Notes: a model not told the origin generated them from the sequence alone. Positions 1-7,732 are shown, counted from the stretch's first letter. The stretch: 64,000 bases of DNA from an uncultured Bacteroidaceae bacterium (GCA_934271655.1 CAKQRW010000003.1:26685-90684); one strand, 5' to 3'. A program made the numbers and translations.

Positions 1-258
1 TACCGCGACAACGCCATGACCAACCAAGGCAACTTCATCGGTGACTTTGAGGTGAAATGGCGCATGAACCAGAACGGCAACCTCTATCTCAAGGCATACA
101 ACCAGACCAACGACCGCTACTTCACCAAGGCTACGCTCAACACACAAGGCCTCGGACTCTCATGGCAGCACAGCTTCGAACTATTCAGGCACAACGCCGC
201 TGTGAGCGGCAGCAAGAAGAAGAACAAGAAGAAAGCTGCGGCTGAGAAGAAGAAATGA
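1..258 (+). CDS. tamB: TamB-family translocation/assembly protein, C-terminal end (partial)
   Basis: The frame is open from base 1, so the gene starts outside the window; 85 residues and a TGA stop are visible. The segment matches the conserved end of TamB/DUF490 proteins, with a beta-strand-rich stretch including NLYLKAYNQTNDRYF, and closes on a lysine-rich tail (KKKNKKKAAAEKKK) as is common in Bacteroidetes members. TamB proteins are very long beta-helical proteins anchored in the inner membrane. They span the periplasm and take part in outer-membrane biogenesis (lipid transport and protein assembly). The family call rests on a short segment only; the rest of the gene should lie immediately to the left. 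Confidence 0.75.
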   Translation, partial: YRDNAMTNQGNFIGDFEVKWRMNQNGNLYLKAYNQTNDRYFTKATLNTQGLGLSWQHSFELFRHNAAVSGSKKKNKKKAAAEKKK

Positions 259-330
259 CGGGCCGCGACGTGGCAGCACAAGCGTGGACACACCAGTGTC
301 TACTACATTGCCATAGCTGGTAAAAAAAGT

Positions 331-387
331 GCGCCCTGTAAGCACAAAAGTCCTTTTATCATCAAGACTTTTGTGCTTACAGGGCGC
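331..387. terminator. Perfect 22-bp inverted repeat, probable bidirectional terminator
   Basis: Arms at 331-352 and 366-387 are perfect complements (starting GCGCCCTGTAAGCACAAAAG) around a 13-base loop, with A-rich sequence before and T-rich sequence (TATTTTTAT) after. It lies between the ends of two converging genes, as a bidirectional terminator would. The arms resemble those of the hairpin at 47258-47326. In the rest of the 259-604 gap I see no gene. Confidence 0.75.
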
Positions 388-604
388 TTCGTATTTTTAT
401 ATTAGACTGCTGTACCAGCTATAGGCCAGCTTAGCGCTTCATATCACACATATATATACGTCTTATATATGCCATGCTCACATTATATATGTCATGCTCA
501 TAGTCAGCCAGTATTGGTTTGAGAATATTTCATGCTTCCATGTCAGATGACTAAAGGAATGCCTTCTCGTTCCTTTTGACTATAAGAGCGCGGCCACGCG
601 GTCA

Positions 605-1492
605 CTACACGTCAGGACACATATCCTCAGCCGGCTTGTCCTGCCTCACAATGGCGTCAATCACCATACCCGCCATCGACATTCCGAAGATAGCCGTGAT
701 ATGACACAGCGAACCATTGATCTGAGCCTTAGACGTGCACCACTCATGCTCCACCAGCTTCTGGTCGCCAGGAGCGTCATATCTGGCAGAATCCGTGCCA
801 CGCTCACCGCTCAGCAGCTTGGCCTTAGGACACAGACAGCCGCCTGTGCCGCACGCATGGTTCACTCCCCTGTTCTGCATGGGCTGCTCCTCGCTGTAGA
901 CACACCAGAACTTGCGTGACGGATAAGTGCCCTGCTTCTTGAACTTTCTCCTGATGGCACGCGCCAGCGGGTCTCCCTTAATCTTCCAGAATTCAGCCTT
1001 CCTCACCTGGAAAGGATCCATCCTCAATGCCGCCCCCATCGACGAGATGAATGTGATGTGGCGCGGCAAGCTGGTGGCACGCAGTATAAGGTCGGCCTTC
1101 TCGCTCAGCGAGTCAATGGCGTCTATGATGAAGTCATAGTCCTCCATGTGAAACGACTCCGCGCTCGCTGGCTCATAAATCTTCTGCATGGCCACAATCT
1201 CAGCGTTAGGGTTTATCTCCAGCAAACGCGAGCGCAGCGCCTCCACCTTCACCTGGCCCACAGTCTTGGAAGTGGCCATCAGCTGGCGGTTGCAGTTAGT
1301 CACACACACACGGTCTGAATCCACAATGGTGATGTGCCTCACGCCACTGCGCACAAGACACTCAGCACACCATGAACCTACGCCTCCAAGACCAAACACC
1401 AGCACCTTCGCGCTCATTATCCTGTCCAAAGCGTCATTGCCCAAAAGAAGTTCGGTGCGCCGTTGCGCACCTCGCTCAAATGTTGAAATCAT
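605..1492 (-). CDS. tcdA: tRNA threonylcarbamoyladenosine dehydratase (TcdA/CsdL, ThiF/E1-like)
   Basis: A 295-residue E1-like adenylating enzyme. TcdA dehydrates t6A37 to the cyclic ct6A form on tRNAs that read ANN codons. Near the N-terminus is the nucleotide-binding GLGGVGSWCAECLVRSG motif, followed by the acidic DSDRVCVTNCNRQ segment typical of TcdA. An internal Cys-rich stretch (CGTGGCLCP) is present. The frame continues upstream to 1591, but I choose the ATG at 1490-1492: it is preceded by AAGAGGA at good spacing, and MISTFERGAQRRTELLLG lines up with the family start. A TAACTTTG -7 box lies 36 bp upstream. The C-terminal part has an insert rich in basic and acidic residues compared with the E. 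coli protein. Confidence 0.88.
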   Translation of the reverse strand: MISTFERGAQRRTELLLGNDALDRIMSAKVLVFGLGGVGSWCAECLVRSGVRHITIVDSDRVCVTNCNRQLMATSKTVGQVKVEALRSRLLEINPNAEIVAMQKIYEPASAESFHMEDYDFIIDAIDSLSEKADLILRATSLPRHITFISSMGAALRMDPFQVRKAEFWKIKGDPLARAIRRKFKKQGTYPSRKFWCVYSEEQPMQNRGVNHACGTGGCLCPKAKLLSGERGTDSARYDAPGDQKLVEHEWCTSKAQINGSLCHITAIFGMSMAGMVIDAIVRQDKPAEDMCPDV

Positions 1493-1527
1493 ATTATTCC
1501 TCTTGTCACTATAAAAATTTATCCCAG

Positions 1528-1535
1528 CAAAGTTA
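1528..1535 (-). promoter_or_regulatory. Putative tcdA promoter -7 box (TAACTTTG)
   Basis: Matches the Bacteroidetes TAnnTTTG box on the minus strand. It predicts a leader of about 30 nt before the tcdA start, containing the AAGAGGA ribosome-binding sequence. I see no convincing -33 box. Confidence 0.5.
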
Positions 1536-1631
1536 CGGCTTTTTATTAAATATTCCGCCAACGCCTGGCCTAAAAGCTCATTCTTTAACACTAAATTCGA
1601 GCAGCAGCCCTTCTGTTTCCTTTATTATGCG

Positions 1632-1639
1632 TATATTTG
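1632..1639 (+). promoter_or_regulatory. Putative promoter -7 box (TATATTTG) for the PNPOx-like gene
   Basis: TATATTTG on the plus strand about 75 bp before the ATG at 1713; divergent from the tcdA promoter. There is only a weak upstream match (CTGTTT). Confidence 0.45.
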
Positions 1640-1712
1640 CATCATCAAATAATCAACACTGGGCAGGCTCAGCACTACCATCCTTGCACACCAGAGCCTG
1701 CCAAAAAAAACA

Positions 1713-2243
1713 ATGACAACCATGAGAAAGGAATCAAGGGCTATGGACAGCCAATGGGCACTTGACGTGATGCGCAAGGCCCCTTACATCACAGTCAGTT
1801 TCACCGATGCCGACGGCCATGCATACGGCCTGCCACTCTCGCTGGCTTCTGAAGACGGGCAGCACTGGTACTTCCACTGCGCCCTGGAGGGCAAGAAGCT
1901 GGACGCCATAGCCGCCCACCCCGAGGTGTGCCTGTCGGCTGTGACACGGTGCGCTCCCACGGTAGGCCCCAAAGACGGCAGTTTCACACTTCAGTACAAG
2001 TCGGCCATAGCGTTCGGCACCGCACAGCTCGTCACCGACGACGAGGAGAAAGTGCACGGGCTGAGACTCATCAGCGAGCGTTTCCTGCCAGGACATATGG
2101 ACGCTTTCGACAAGAGCGTGGAGCGTTCACTGGCACGCACAGCTGTGGTGCGCATCACACTCTCCGAACCTCCATGCGGAAAAAGGAAGCAGTATGACAG
2201 CAACGGCGACGAACTGAAATACGGACGTGAACCAGAAGCATGA
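1713..2243 (+). CDS. Pyridoxamine 5'-phosphate oxidase-like flavoprotein (Nim-related)
   Basis: A 176-residue protein of the split-barrel FMN-binding family that includes the 5-nitroimidazole reductases NimA-J. Family features seen are an N-terminal MRKE start, Y..PLSLA in the first barrel strand, the HCALEGKKLDAI segment that matches the Nim H.A..G.K.D.I pattern, and an SAIAFGTAQLV strand. Chromosomal relatives are common in Bacteroidales. Most have no proven function, so resistance to metronidazole is not implied. The start could be ATG 1713 or ATG 1722; neither has a strong Shine-Dalgarno sequence. It is divergent from tcdA and followed by the DUF4491 gene 67 bp downstream. The region after its stop has an 11-bp tandem repeat (AGACAAGCGAC, from 2257). 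Confidence 0.75.
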   Translation: MTTMRKESRAMDSQWALDVMRKAPYITVSFTDADGHAYGLPLSLASEDGQHWYFHCALEGKKLDAIAAHPEVCLSAVTRCAPTVGPKDGSFTLQYKSAIAFGTAQLVTDDEEKVHGLRLISERFLPGHMDAFDKSVERSLARTAVVRITLSEPPCGKRKQYDSNGDELKYGREPEA

Positions 2244-2310
2244 GCCGCAAGCCTACAGACAAGCGACAGACAAGCGACAGACTCAAGACACAACATAATA
2301 TACCGACAAG

Positions 2311-2619
2311 ATGAACTACACAGGCTTAATCATAGCAGCCATCACCTTTCTGGTGATAGGTCTCTTCCACCCCATCGTCATCAAGAGCGAATACCACTTC
2401 GGCACCAAGTGCTGGTGGGTCTTTGCCCTTGCCGGCGCGGCCTTCATCGCTGCAAGCCTCCTGGTTGAAGACAGCACGCTGAGCCCTATACTGGGAGTCG
2501 TGGGATGCTCATGCCTATGGAGCATACTCGAAATATTCGAGCAGAAGCAAAGAGTAGAGAAAGGCTGGTTTCCGATGAATCCTAAGAGGAAGGACGAATA
2601 CAAGCGCAGGCAAGACTGA
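2311..2619 (+). CDS. DUF4491 family small membrane protein
   Basis: A 102-residue inner-membrane protein with three hydrophobic segments (residues about 5-22, 33-50, 58-75) and a basic soluble tail. The pattern GLFHPIVIKSEYHFGTKCWW followed by EIFEQKQRVEKGWFPMNPKR is characteristic of the Bacteroidetes DUF4491 family. Function is unknown. It is probably co-transcribed with the flavoprotein gene upstream. A large hairpin repeat follows 22 bp after the stop and may end transcription. Confidence 0.8.
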   Translation: MNYTGLIIAAITFLVIGLFHPIVIKSEYHFGTKCWWVFALAGAAFIAASLLVEDSTLSPILGVVGCSCLWSILEIFEQKQRVEKGWFPMNPKRKDEYKRRQD

Positions 2620-2641
2620 CAGCTGCCTGTAAAAACGGCTT

Positions 2642-2713
2642 TTTTAGCGCTGGTGCGACAGAAATTTTTTTCTGGTGCGACAGAAAAAAATTTCTGTCGC
2701 ACCAGCGCTAAAA
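2642..2713. repeat. 72-bp hairpin repeat, copy 1 (triple CTGGTGCGACAG)
   Basis: Complementary 30-bp arms at 2642-2671 and 2684-2713 enclose a 12-base loop, CTGGTGCGACAG. The loop is itself a third copy of the arm core, so the second arm could pair either with the first arm or with the loop. A nearly identical copy lies at 56251-56321. It probably acts as a terminator for the genes before it. Confidence 0.8.
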
Positions 2714-2769
2714 GAGCGGTCGCAACGGGCAGTCAGCAAATGCCCCCTGCATAGCCCACTGAAGATGCT

Positions 2770-2821
2770 AGGAAAGCTTACTTCTATACTATATATAAAA
2801 AATGATTTTGAGCACCTACTT
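2770..2821 (+). mobile_element. MITE-A fragment: right end only
   Basis: About 50 bp matching the right end of the MITE-A family, ending in GATTTTGAGCACCTACTT directly before the nitroreductase ATG. The outward promoter box that intact ends carry (TAATTTTG) has changed here to TGATTTTG. Confidence 0.7.
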
Positions 2822-2823
2822 AA

Positions 2824-3516
2824 ATGACAATGACACTAAATGAAGCTATAGAGGCACGCCACAGCGTGCGGCGCTACATGCCCAAGCCTCTCTCTGAGGA
2901 TATAGTCACAGCACTGCGGTCGAAGATTGAAGAGTGCAACCGCTTGGGCCATCTTGACATACAGCTCGTGACCGACGAGACCAAGGCCTTTTCGGGCATG
3001 ATGGCTTATGGCAAGTTTTCTGGCGTGGAGAATTATCTTGTGATGGCAGGGGAAAAGAGCGACACGCTCGATGAGCGAGTAGGCTACTATGGTGAGCAAC
3101 TCGTGCTCCTGGCCCAGCAGCTGGGTCTCAACACTTGCTGGGCAGGCCTCTCATACCGCAAGGTGAATGGCGCTTATGCCATAAAGAAGGGCGAGAAGAT
3201 AGCGTGCATGATAGCGCTTGGCTATGGCGAGACGCAGGGAGTCAAGCACAAGATAAAGACGGCTGGCGAGGTGAGCAACGCAAGCGACACTACTCCAGCA
3301 TGGTTCAATGAGGGCGTAAGGGCTTCGCTGCTGGCTCCTACTGCCATCAACCAGCAGAAGTTCCGCTTCGATTACCTGCCTGCTCATGGAGCGGACAAGC
3401 CGAGGGTGAAAGCCAGCAGAGGCTTCTCTATGGTAGGCTACACGCAGATGGATATGGGCATTGCCAAACTGCATTTTGAGATTGGCGCAGGCAAGGAAAA
3501 CTTCAACTGGGAATAG
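2824..3516 (+). CDS. Nitroreductase family protein
   Basis: A 230-residue FMN-dependent nitroreductase-fold protein. The N-terminal IEARHSVRRYMPKPLSEDIV motif binds the FMN phosphate in this family. GLNTCWAGLSY and the later basic stretch KHK fit the putative TM-nitroreductase subfamily. Substrate unknown; likely NAD(P)H-dependent reduction of quinone-like or nitro compounds. The start is ATG 2824 or 2830 (MTMTL), immediately after the end of a MITE. It is the first gene of a tight three-gene unit: the next ATG is 3 bp after the stop. Confidence 0.82.
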   Translation: MTMTLNEAIEARHSVRRYMPKPLSEDIVTALRSKIEECNRLGHLDIQLVTDETKAFSGMMAYGKFSGVENYLVMAGEKSDTLDERVGYYGEQLVLLAQQLGLNTCWAGLSYRKVNGAYAIKKGEKIACMIALGYGETQGVKHKIKTAGEVSNASDTTPAWFNEGVRASLLAPTAINQQKFRFDYLPAHGADKPRVKASRGFSMVGYTQMDMGIAKLHFEIGAGKENFNWE

Positions 3517-3519
3517 ACT

Positions 3520-4188
3520 ATGGACACACACGACATCTATAATGCGGCAGGACTGATGGAGCTTATTCGCGCCATCGGCTTTCTTCCGCTTCTCGATAGC
3601 GGCATCGATGGCTTCTCTGCCGAGGACATTGTGGACGAGGACTGCCGCTACGTGACCTTTCCCGATGGCGGCTGGGAATGGCCGCTGTGGAGATGGAAGG
3701 GTGAGATAGCAAGAGAGATGCCCTGCATGTACGGCAAGTTCTTCAACAGGAAGGCTGGCTTCATCAGCATGGAATGGTGGCCAGACTTCTGCAACTACAG
3801 AAGGAGCAAGTACCCTCGCCCTGACGACGACTCAATAGAAGGGGCCATCCTCTTCACGCTCCAGTCTGCTGGCAGCCTCATCACAAGAGAACTTCGTGCT
3901 GCCTGCGGCTTCACAGGCAAGGGCATGAGAAGCAAGTTTGACGGTTATCTTACCCGATTGGAGATGGCTACCTACATTGTGACAGAGGATTTCATCTATC
4001 CTCACGACAAGCACAATCGCGAATACGGTTGGGGATGGTCACTGCTCAACACTCCCGAGGAGATACATGGAAGGGAAGTCTGCCTATGCGAACGGACACC
4101 GGAAGAGTCTTATCAGAGAATTTTTGAGCATATGAGACGAGTCCTGCCAAACGCTTCCGACAAGCAACTTATTAAATTGATTGGATAA
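3520..4188 (+). CDS. AlkZ-related winged-helix protein (tentative)
   Basis: A 222-residue soluble protein. The SIEGAILFTLQSAGSLITRELRAACGF stretch and the following KFDGYLTRLEMATYIV resemble the winged-helix DNA-binding units of AlkZ/YcaQ-type DNA glycosylase relatives. The full-length AlkZ catalytic region is not recognisable, so a glycosylase activity is not claimed. W-rich segments (GGWEWPLWRWKGEIA, EWWPDF) are notable. Its position, 3 bp after a nitroreductase and 5 bp before an RNase H-like gene, suggests one transcript. Alternative: an unclassified DNA-binding protein. Confidence 0.5.
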   Translation: MDTHDIYNAAGLMELIRAIGFLPLLDSGIDGFSAEDIVDEDCRYVTFPDGGWEWPLWRWKGEIAREMPCMYGKFFNRKAGFISMEWWPDFCNYRRSKYPRPDDDSIEGAILFTLQSAGSLITRELRAACGFTGKGMRSKFDGYLTRLEMATYIVTEDFIYPHDKHNREYGWGWSLLNTPEEIHGREVCLCERTPEESYQRIFEHMRRVLPNASDKQLIKLIG

Positions 4189-4193
4189 GGATA

Positions 4194-4709
4194 ATGACGA
4201 CACAAGACACTGACGCATACCATGTCTGGATTGGCGGCTCATGTGACTATGGGCACAAAGAGCGAGCTGGCGGGGCTGCCGTTGTGATAGAGCGCAATGG
4301 CAACATCATCGGCCGCGATGTCATCAGCGGCCTCCACACCACCGAGTTTCGCATGATGCTGACACTTATGGCAAAGGTGATGCACGAGCTTGAAGCTGGC
4401 TCAGACATTCTCTTTCTCACCAACGCCGCATATATTCAGAACTTCGACAAGGCTCCGACTTCCCAGCCTGCCCACCAGACGAGCAGAGAGAGCAAAGACG
4501 CAATGCCTGCCGAGCCGCAAGGGAGAAAGGCAAGAGCCAACTCCGACTTGATACAGCTATGCATCGAGGAAAAGGAACGACACAGCTCAGTAGGGACAAA
4601 AATAGTGCAATACCACAAAAGCCCACTGCTACAAGAGACGCACGACATGGCCACAGAGGCAATGGCCAAGGCAAGAAGGGACTTTCACTACGCTGCAAGA
4701 ACGAGATAA
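4194..4709 (+). CDS. RNase HI-fold protein lacking most catalytic residues
   Basis: A 171-residue protein that aligns end to end with RNase HI: VWIGGSCDYG with the TDGSC strand, ERAGGAAVVIERNG with the next hairpin, TTEFRMMLTLMAKVMHEL with the NNRMELMAAI helix, ILFLTNAAYIQNF with ILSTDSQYVRQG, and ETHDMATEAMA with NERCDELARAA. In this alignment catalytic Asp10 is Gly, Glu48 is Met and Asp70 is Asn; only the last Asp (HDMA) and the preceding His are kept. If the alignment holds, it cannot do the normal two-metal hydrolysis and may only bind nucleic acid or a partner. A low-complexity linker (about residues 85-115) replaces part of the handle region. Last gene of the nitroreductase unit. Confidence 0.6.
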   Translation: MTTQDTDAYHVWIGGSCDYGHKERAGGAAVVIERNGNIIGRDVISGLHTTEFRMMLTLMAKVMHELEAGSDILFLTNAAYIQNFDKAPTSQPAHQTSRESKDAMPAEPQGRKARANSDLIQLCIEEKERHSSVGTKIVQYHKSPLLQETHDMATEAMAKARRDFHYAARTR

Positions 4710-4747
4710 GCAGAAGAAAAGTCTGTCCGGGGATAGACTACGTCAAT

Positions 4748-4774
4748 TATAAAAACAATTATTAACACCTACTT
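4748..4774 (+). mobile_element. MITE-A fragment: single terminus
   Basis: TATAAAAACAATTATTAACACCTACTT is split here as a 27-bp remnant of a MITE-A end (the end without the promoter box), lying just upstream of the fsr promoter. Confidence 0.55.
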
Positions 4775-4789
4775 ATGAATTCTTTTTTG

Positions 4790-4797
4790 TAACTTTG
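4790..4797 (+). promoter_or_regulatory. Putative fsr promoter -7 box (TAACTTTG)
   Basis: Perfect TAnnTTTG box 33 bp before the fsr ATG, preceded by a T-run. It separates fsr from the preceding three-gene unit. Confidence 0.6.
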
Positions 4798-4829
4798 TAT
4801 TCAGATACAATCATAAGAAAAACAACGAA

Positions 4830-6068
4830 ATGAACTTCAATTCAATAAGCGACAAACTAAAGGGCAATCATACATTGATGGAAGGCACCGTATATTCGAT
4901 GCTCATCATATGCAGCATCTCACATTTCCTGAATGACATGATCCAGTCCATCATCCCGTCCATCTACCCCATCGTCAAGGACAAGTTTGGCTTCTCGTTC
5001 ACCCAGATAGGCATCATCACCTTGGTGTTTCAGATGACCTCTTCTATTCTGCAGCCATTCACCGGCCTCTATGCCGACAAGCATCCACGTCCCTACGCCT
5101 TGTCGGTGGGCATGTGCTTCACACTGGCAGGCTTGCTGCTGCTCGCCTTCGCCGAAAACTATATCTTGATACTCCTGGCAGTGAGCATCGTAGGATTAGG
5201 CTCATCAGTGTTTCACCCCACAGCATCACGAGTAGCGCAGTTGGCATCGGGCGGCAAGAAGAGCCTGGCCCAGTCCATCTTTCAGGTGGGCGGCAACGGA
5301 GGCTCGGCAGTGGGTCCGCTCCTTGCAGCCACCATCATCCTGCCCCTCGGACAGCGCGCCATCTCCTGGTTTGCCCTGGCAGCATTGGCGGCAGCCCTTA
5401 TCATGGTCAGGCTGGGCGCTTGGTACAAGGCGAGACTCGCCTATGCTGCCAAGCATCCGCAGAAGCAGCCACTCCTCAACAACGACATATCCAGAAGGAC
5501 CAAATACTGGTCATTGGTGATTCTCATCCTGCTGATCTTCTCAAAGTATTTCTACACGGCGTGCATCACCAGCTACTTCACGTTCTTCCTTATAGACAAG
5601 TTTGGCATATCCGTCCAGGCATCCCAGCTCTGCCTGTTTGTCTTCCTCGCAGCCTTTGCCATCGGCACAGTGGCAGGAGGAATGCTGGGCGACAAGTTCG
5701 GCAGGAAGTATGTGATATGGTTCTCCATCCTGGGAGCCGCCCCCTTCGCGCTCGCCATGCCATTTGTGAGCCTCACATGTACCATCATCTGCACATTCCT
5801 CTCAGGCCTCATCATAGCCTCGGCATTCTCATCCATAGTGGTCTATGCCACCGACCTGATGCCCGACAAGGTGGGACTGATAGCCGGCATCTTCTTCGGA
5901 CTGATGTTTGGCCTTGGAGGCTTGGGCTCGGCATTCTTCGGATGGCTTGCCGACAAGACCAGCATCGAGTTCATCTTCCAGGCAAGCGCCTTCCTGCCAC
6001 TCTTAGGAGTCATTGCCGGCTTCTTGCCCAACACACAGAAGGTGAAGAGGCATGAACAGGCTGACTGA
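4830..6068 (+). CDS. fsr: MFS transporter, fosmidomycin-resistance (Fsr) family
   Basis: A 412-residue inner-membrane protein with about 12 transmembrane segments. Fsr-family marks are the early SISHFLNDMIQSIIPSIYPI segment, the DKHPRPYALSVG loop, GSSVFHPTASRVAQLASGG and FQVGGNGGSAVGPL. The family exports small drugs such as fosmidomycin; the natural substrate is unknown. It has its own promoter box and is followed 30 bp later by ogt, probably on the same transcript. Confidence 0.85.
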   Translation: MNFNSISDKLKGNHTLMEGTVYSMLIICSISHFLNDMIQSIIPSIYPIVKDKFGFSFTQIGIITLVFQMTSSILQPFTGLYADKHPRPYALSVGMCFTLAGLLLLAFAENYILILLAVSIVGLGSSVFHPTASRVAQLASGGKKSLAQSIFQVGGNGGSAVGPLLAATIILPLGQRAISWFALAALAAALIMVRLGAWYKARLAYAAKHPQKQPLLNNDISRRTKYWSLVILILLIFSKYFYTACITSYFTFFLIDKFGISVQASQLCLFVFLAAFAIGTVAGGMLGDKFGRKYVIWFSILGAAPFALAMPFVSLTCTIICTFLSGLIIASAFSSIVVYATDLMPDKVGLIAGIFFGLMFGLGGLGSAFFGWLADKTSIEFIFQASAFLPLLGVIAGFLPNTQKVKRHEQAD

Positions 6069-6098
6069 ACACCTGGACAGACATATCCACTCCGACAC

Positions 6099-6629
6099 AT
6101 GCACACGCCAATGAAACAGACAGTAAACATCCAGTACCACGACTCTCCTTGCGGAACACTCATCTTGGCATCAGCCGGCAATGAGCTTTGCCTCTGCGAC
6201 TGGCACGACAAGCCATGTGAGGAGCGCAACAAGCGCCGTCTGGCACGACTGCTGCATGCCGAGTTTGTCACAGCCTACTCTGCGGTCTTGGAACAGGCCA
6301 AGCAAGAGCTTGACGAGTATTTCGCTGGCCAGCGCACTGCGTTCGACATTCCACTACGTCCCGTAGGCACCGATTTTCAGAAGCGAGTGTGGCGAGCCTT
6401 GCTTGACATACCCTATGGCGAGACACGTTCCTACAAGGACATAGCCTTGAGTGTGAACAATCTCAGAGGAGTCAGGGCTGTAGCGCAAGCCATCGGCGCC
6501 AACGGCATGAGCATCTTCATCCCTTGCCACCGTGTCTTAGGCTACGACCACTCCCTGACAGGTTTCGCAGGGGGCATTGAGGCTAAAAAAACGCTCCTGA
6601 ACATTGAGAATGCGACCGATGGACAGTAG
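6099..6629 (+). CDS. ogt: Methylated-DNA--protein-cysteine methyltransferase (Ogt/Ada C-terminal type)
   Basis: A 176-residue suicide repair protein that takes the methyl group from O6-methylguanine onto its active cysteine. The helix-turn-helix and active-site region FQKRVWRALLDIPYGETRSYKDIA and the invariant IPCHRVL (nucleophile Cys) are clear, followed by GFAGGIEAKKTLLNIE. The start may be ATG 6099 or 6111 (MKQTVNI). The last codons (ATDGQ, stop) lie in sequence that aligns with the interior of the MITE-A element, so the natural C-terminus has probably been replaced by a few element-encoded residues. Confidence 0.92.
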   Translation: MHTPMKQTVNIQYHDSPCGTLILASAGNELCLCDWHDKPCEERNKRRLARLLHAEFVTAYSAVLEQAKQELDEYFAGQRTAFDIPLRPVGTDFQKRVWRALLDIPYGETRSYKDIALSVNNLRGVRAVAQAIGANGMSIFIPCHRVLGYDHSLTGFAGGIEAKKTLLNIENATDGQ

Positions 6630-6711
6630 GGAAAGGAGGACAAGAGAGTGTGGGCGGCAAATATGAGAGTGGTTTACTTTAATACTATAAAATAATTTTG
6701 AGCATCTACTT
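6614..6711 (+). mobile_element. MITE-A, right half, overlapping the end of ogt
   Basis: From about 6614 to the terminus AGCATCTACTT at 6711 the sequence follows the right half of MITE-A (GAGAGTGTG, GGCAAATATGAGAG, ACTATAAAATAATTTTGAGC). The left half is missing. The TAATTTTG box at 6693-6700 points toward the histidine phosphatase gene that starts at 6742. Confidence 0.75.
6693..6700 (+). promoter_or_regulatory. MITE-borne -7 box (TAATTTTG) upstream of the phosphatase gene
   Basis: Fits TAnnTTTG and lies 42 bp before the ATG at 6742, so initiation about 7 bp downstream would give a leader of about 35 nt. No clear -33 box. Confidence 0.45.
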
Positions 6712-6741
6712 ATCAAATATTCACTAAACTGATTGGATAAA

Positions 6742-7275
6742 ATGACTATATACATTGTTAGACACGGACAGACAGAAGAGAACAAGCAGAGAATACTGCA
6801 AGGTCACATGCCTGGCACACTTACAGAGCAAGGCAAGGACCAGGTGCGCCAAGCTGCCGAACATCTTGCCAGTCAAGGTGTTCAGTTCAAGTGCATCGTA
6901 TCGAGCGACCTTAAACGTGCCATGGACTCTGCCGGCATCATCGCAGAGCGTCTTCATCTGCCTGTCATCCCGATGAAGCTTCTCCGCGAGCGCGACTGGG
7001 GCAACTACACAGGTTTGCCGCTGTCGGAAGCAAAGGACAAGTACAAGATTGACGGCAAGTGGGTCTTTCCCGACGGAAGCGCAGAGACAGAGGAAGACAT
7101 TTACAGACGCGCTGGCCATGCCCTGCAGGAACTCTCCAGCCTTTATGCCGATGATGCCATCATCGTTGTCACTCACGGACAATTCGCAAGAAACCTCATA
7201 GCATTCCACTACAAGTGCAGCTACCATGAGGTGGCGTCATTTGTGAACGCGGAAGTCAGGGTGCTGAAGATATAA
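6742..7275 (+). CDS. Histidine phosphatase family protein (phosphoglycerate mutase-like)
   Basis: A 177-residue protein of the RHG family: IYIVRHGQTEEN at the N-terminus carries the phospho-accepting His, a GNYTGLPL segment follows, and VVTHGQFAR holds the second catalytic His. The small size and the lack of mutase-specific insertions favour a phosphatase acting on a small phosphorylated metabolite. The frame extends to a TTG at 6733, but the ATG at 6742 gives the usual start right before the first strand. It is preceded by a MITE end that may supply its promoter. Confidence 0.85.
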   Translation: MTIYIVRHGQTEENKQRILQGHMPGTLTEQGKDQVRQAAEHLASQGVQFKCIVSSDLKRAMDSAGIIAERLHLPVIPMKLLRERDWGNYTGLPLSEAKDKYKIDGKWVFPDGSAETEEDIYRRAGHALQELSSLYADDAIIVVTHGQFARNLIAFHYKCSYHEVASFVNAEVRVLKI

Positions 7276-7441
7276 GGCAGATGTTCATCACAGACGAGAG
7301 CTAATCCTGATTTGACGCTGCGACGTATTGGAGGGAGGAATCGGCACGACTCTGCATGTGTCAACATAATGTGGCACAAGAAATGTCTATTGCTTATAGA
7401 CACTTATGATAATGGTTACCAAGGTGGATTAGACATGCGTT

Positions 7442-7732
7442 ATGCCAACGGAATATAGAAACGCTCATGGCATAATCCTTGATTTCGAGGAGGAACATCA
7501 TGGCTTTGCCACACATTCCATCTGCGGCACTGTGGCGCAAATCATAGCCGAACGCAGCGAGTTTCCCAGAGGAAAGCGGATCACATATTACCCTCAAGCG
7601 GAAACTATTCAAGAAGAAATCTTGAAGGCTAATGGACACGAAAAGGATTTCCATGATGATGAAGAAACAGAAAGAACGCTCTGGGGATATATCGTGACCA
7701 TCAAAGATGCTGTGGTAAGTAGGTGCTCATAA
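7442..7732 (+). CDS. Hypothetical protein, C-terminus inside a MITE
   Basis: A 96-residue acidic protein that I do not recognise (MPTEYRNAHGIILDFEEEH at the start, ERTLWGYIVTIKDA near the end). Codon composition looks plausible for a gene. The final residues VVSRCS and the stop are encoded by the first 16 bases of a MITE-A element, so the protein is probably truncated or altered at its C-terminus by the insertion. A promoter or Shine-Dalgarno sequence is not evident. It could be a decayed gene. Confidence 0.45.
   Translation: MPTEYRNAHGIILDFEEEHHGFATHSICGTVAQIIAERSEFPRGKRITYYPQAETIQEEILKANGHEKDFHDDEETERTLWGYIVTIKDAVVSRCS

Noticed and set aside
1713..2243. Active metronidazole-resistance (nim) gene
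   Set aside because: Only family-level similarity; housekeeping relatives are common and no IS with an outward promoter lies upstream.
4160..6760. Duplicated segment around TTGATTGGATAA (4174) and CTGATTGGATAA (6729)
   Set aside because: Only about 12-16 bases agree in front of two start codons; too short to claim a duplication.
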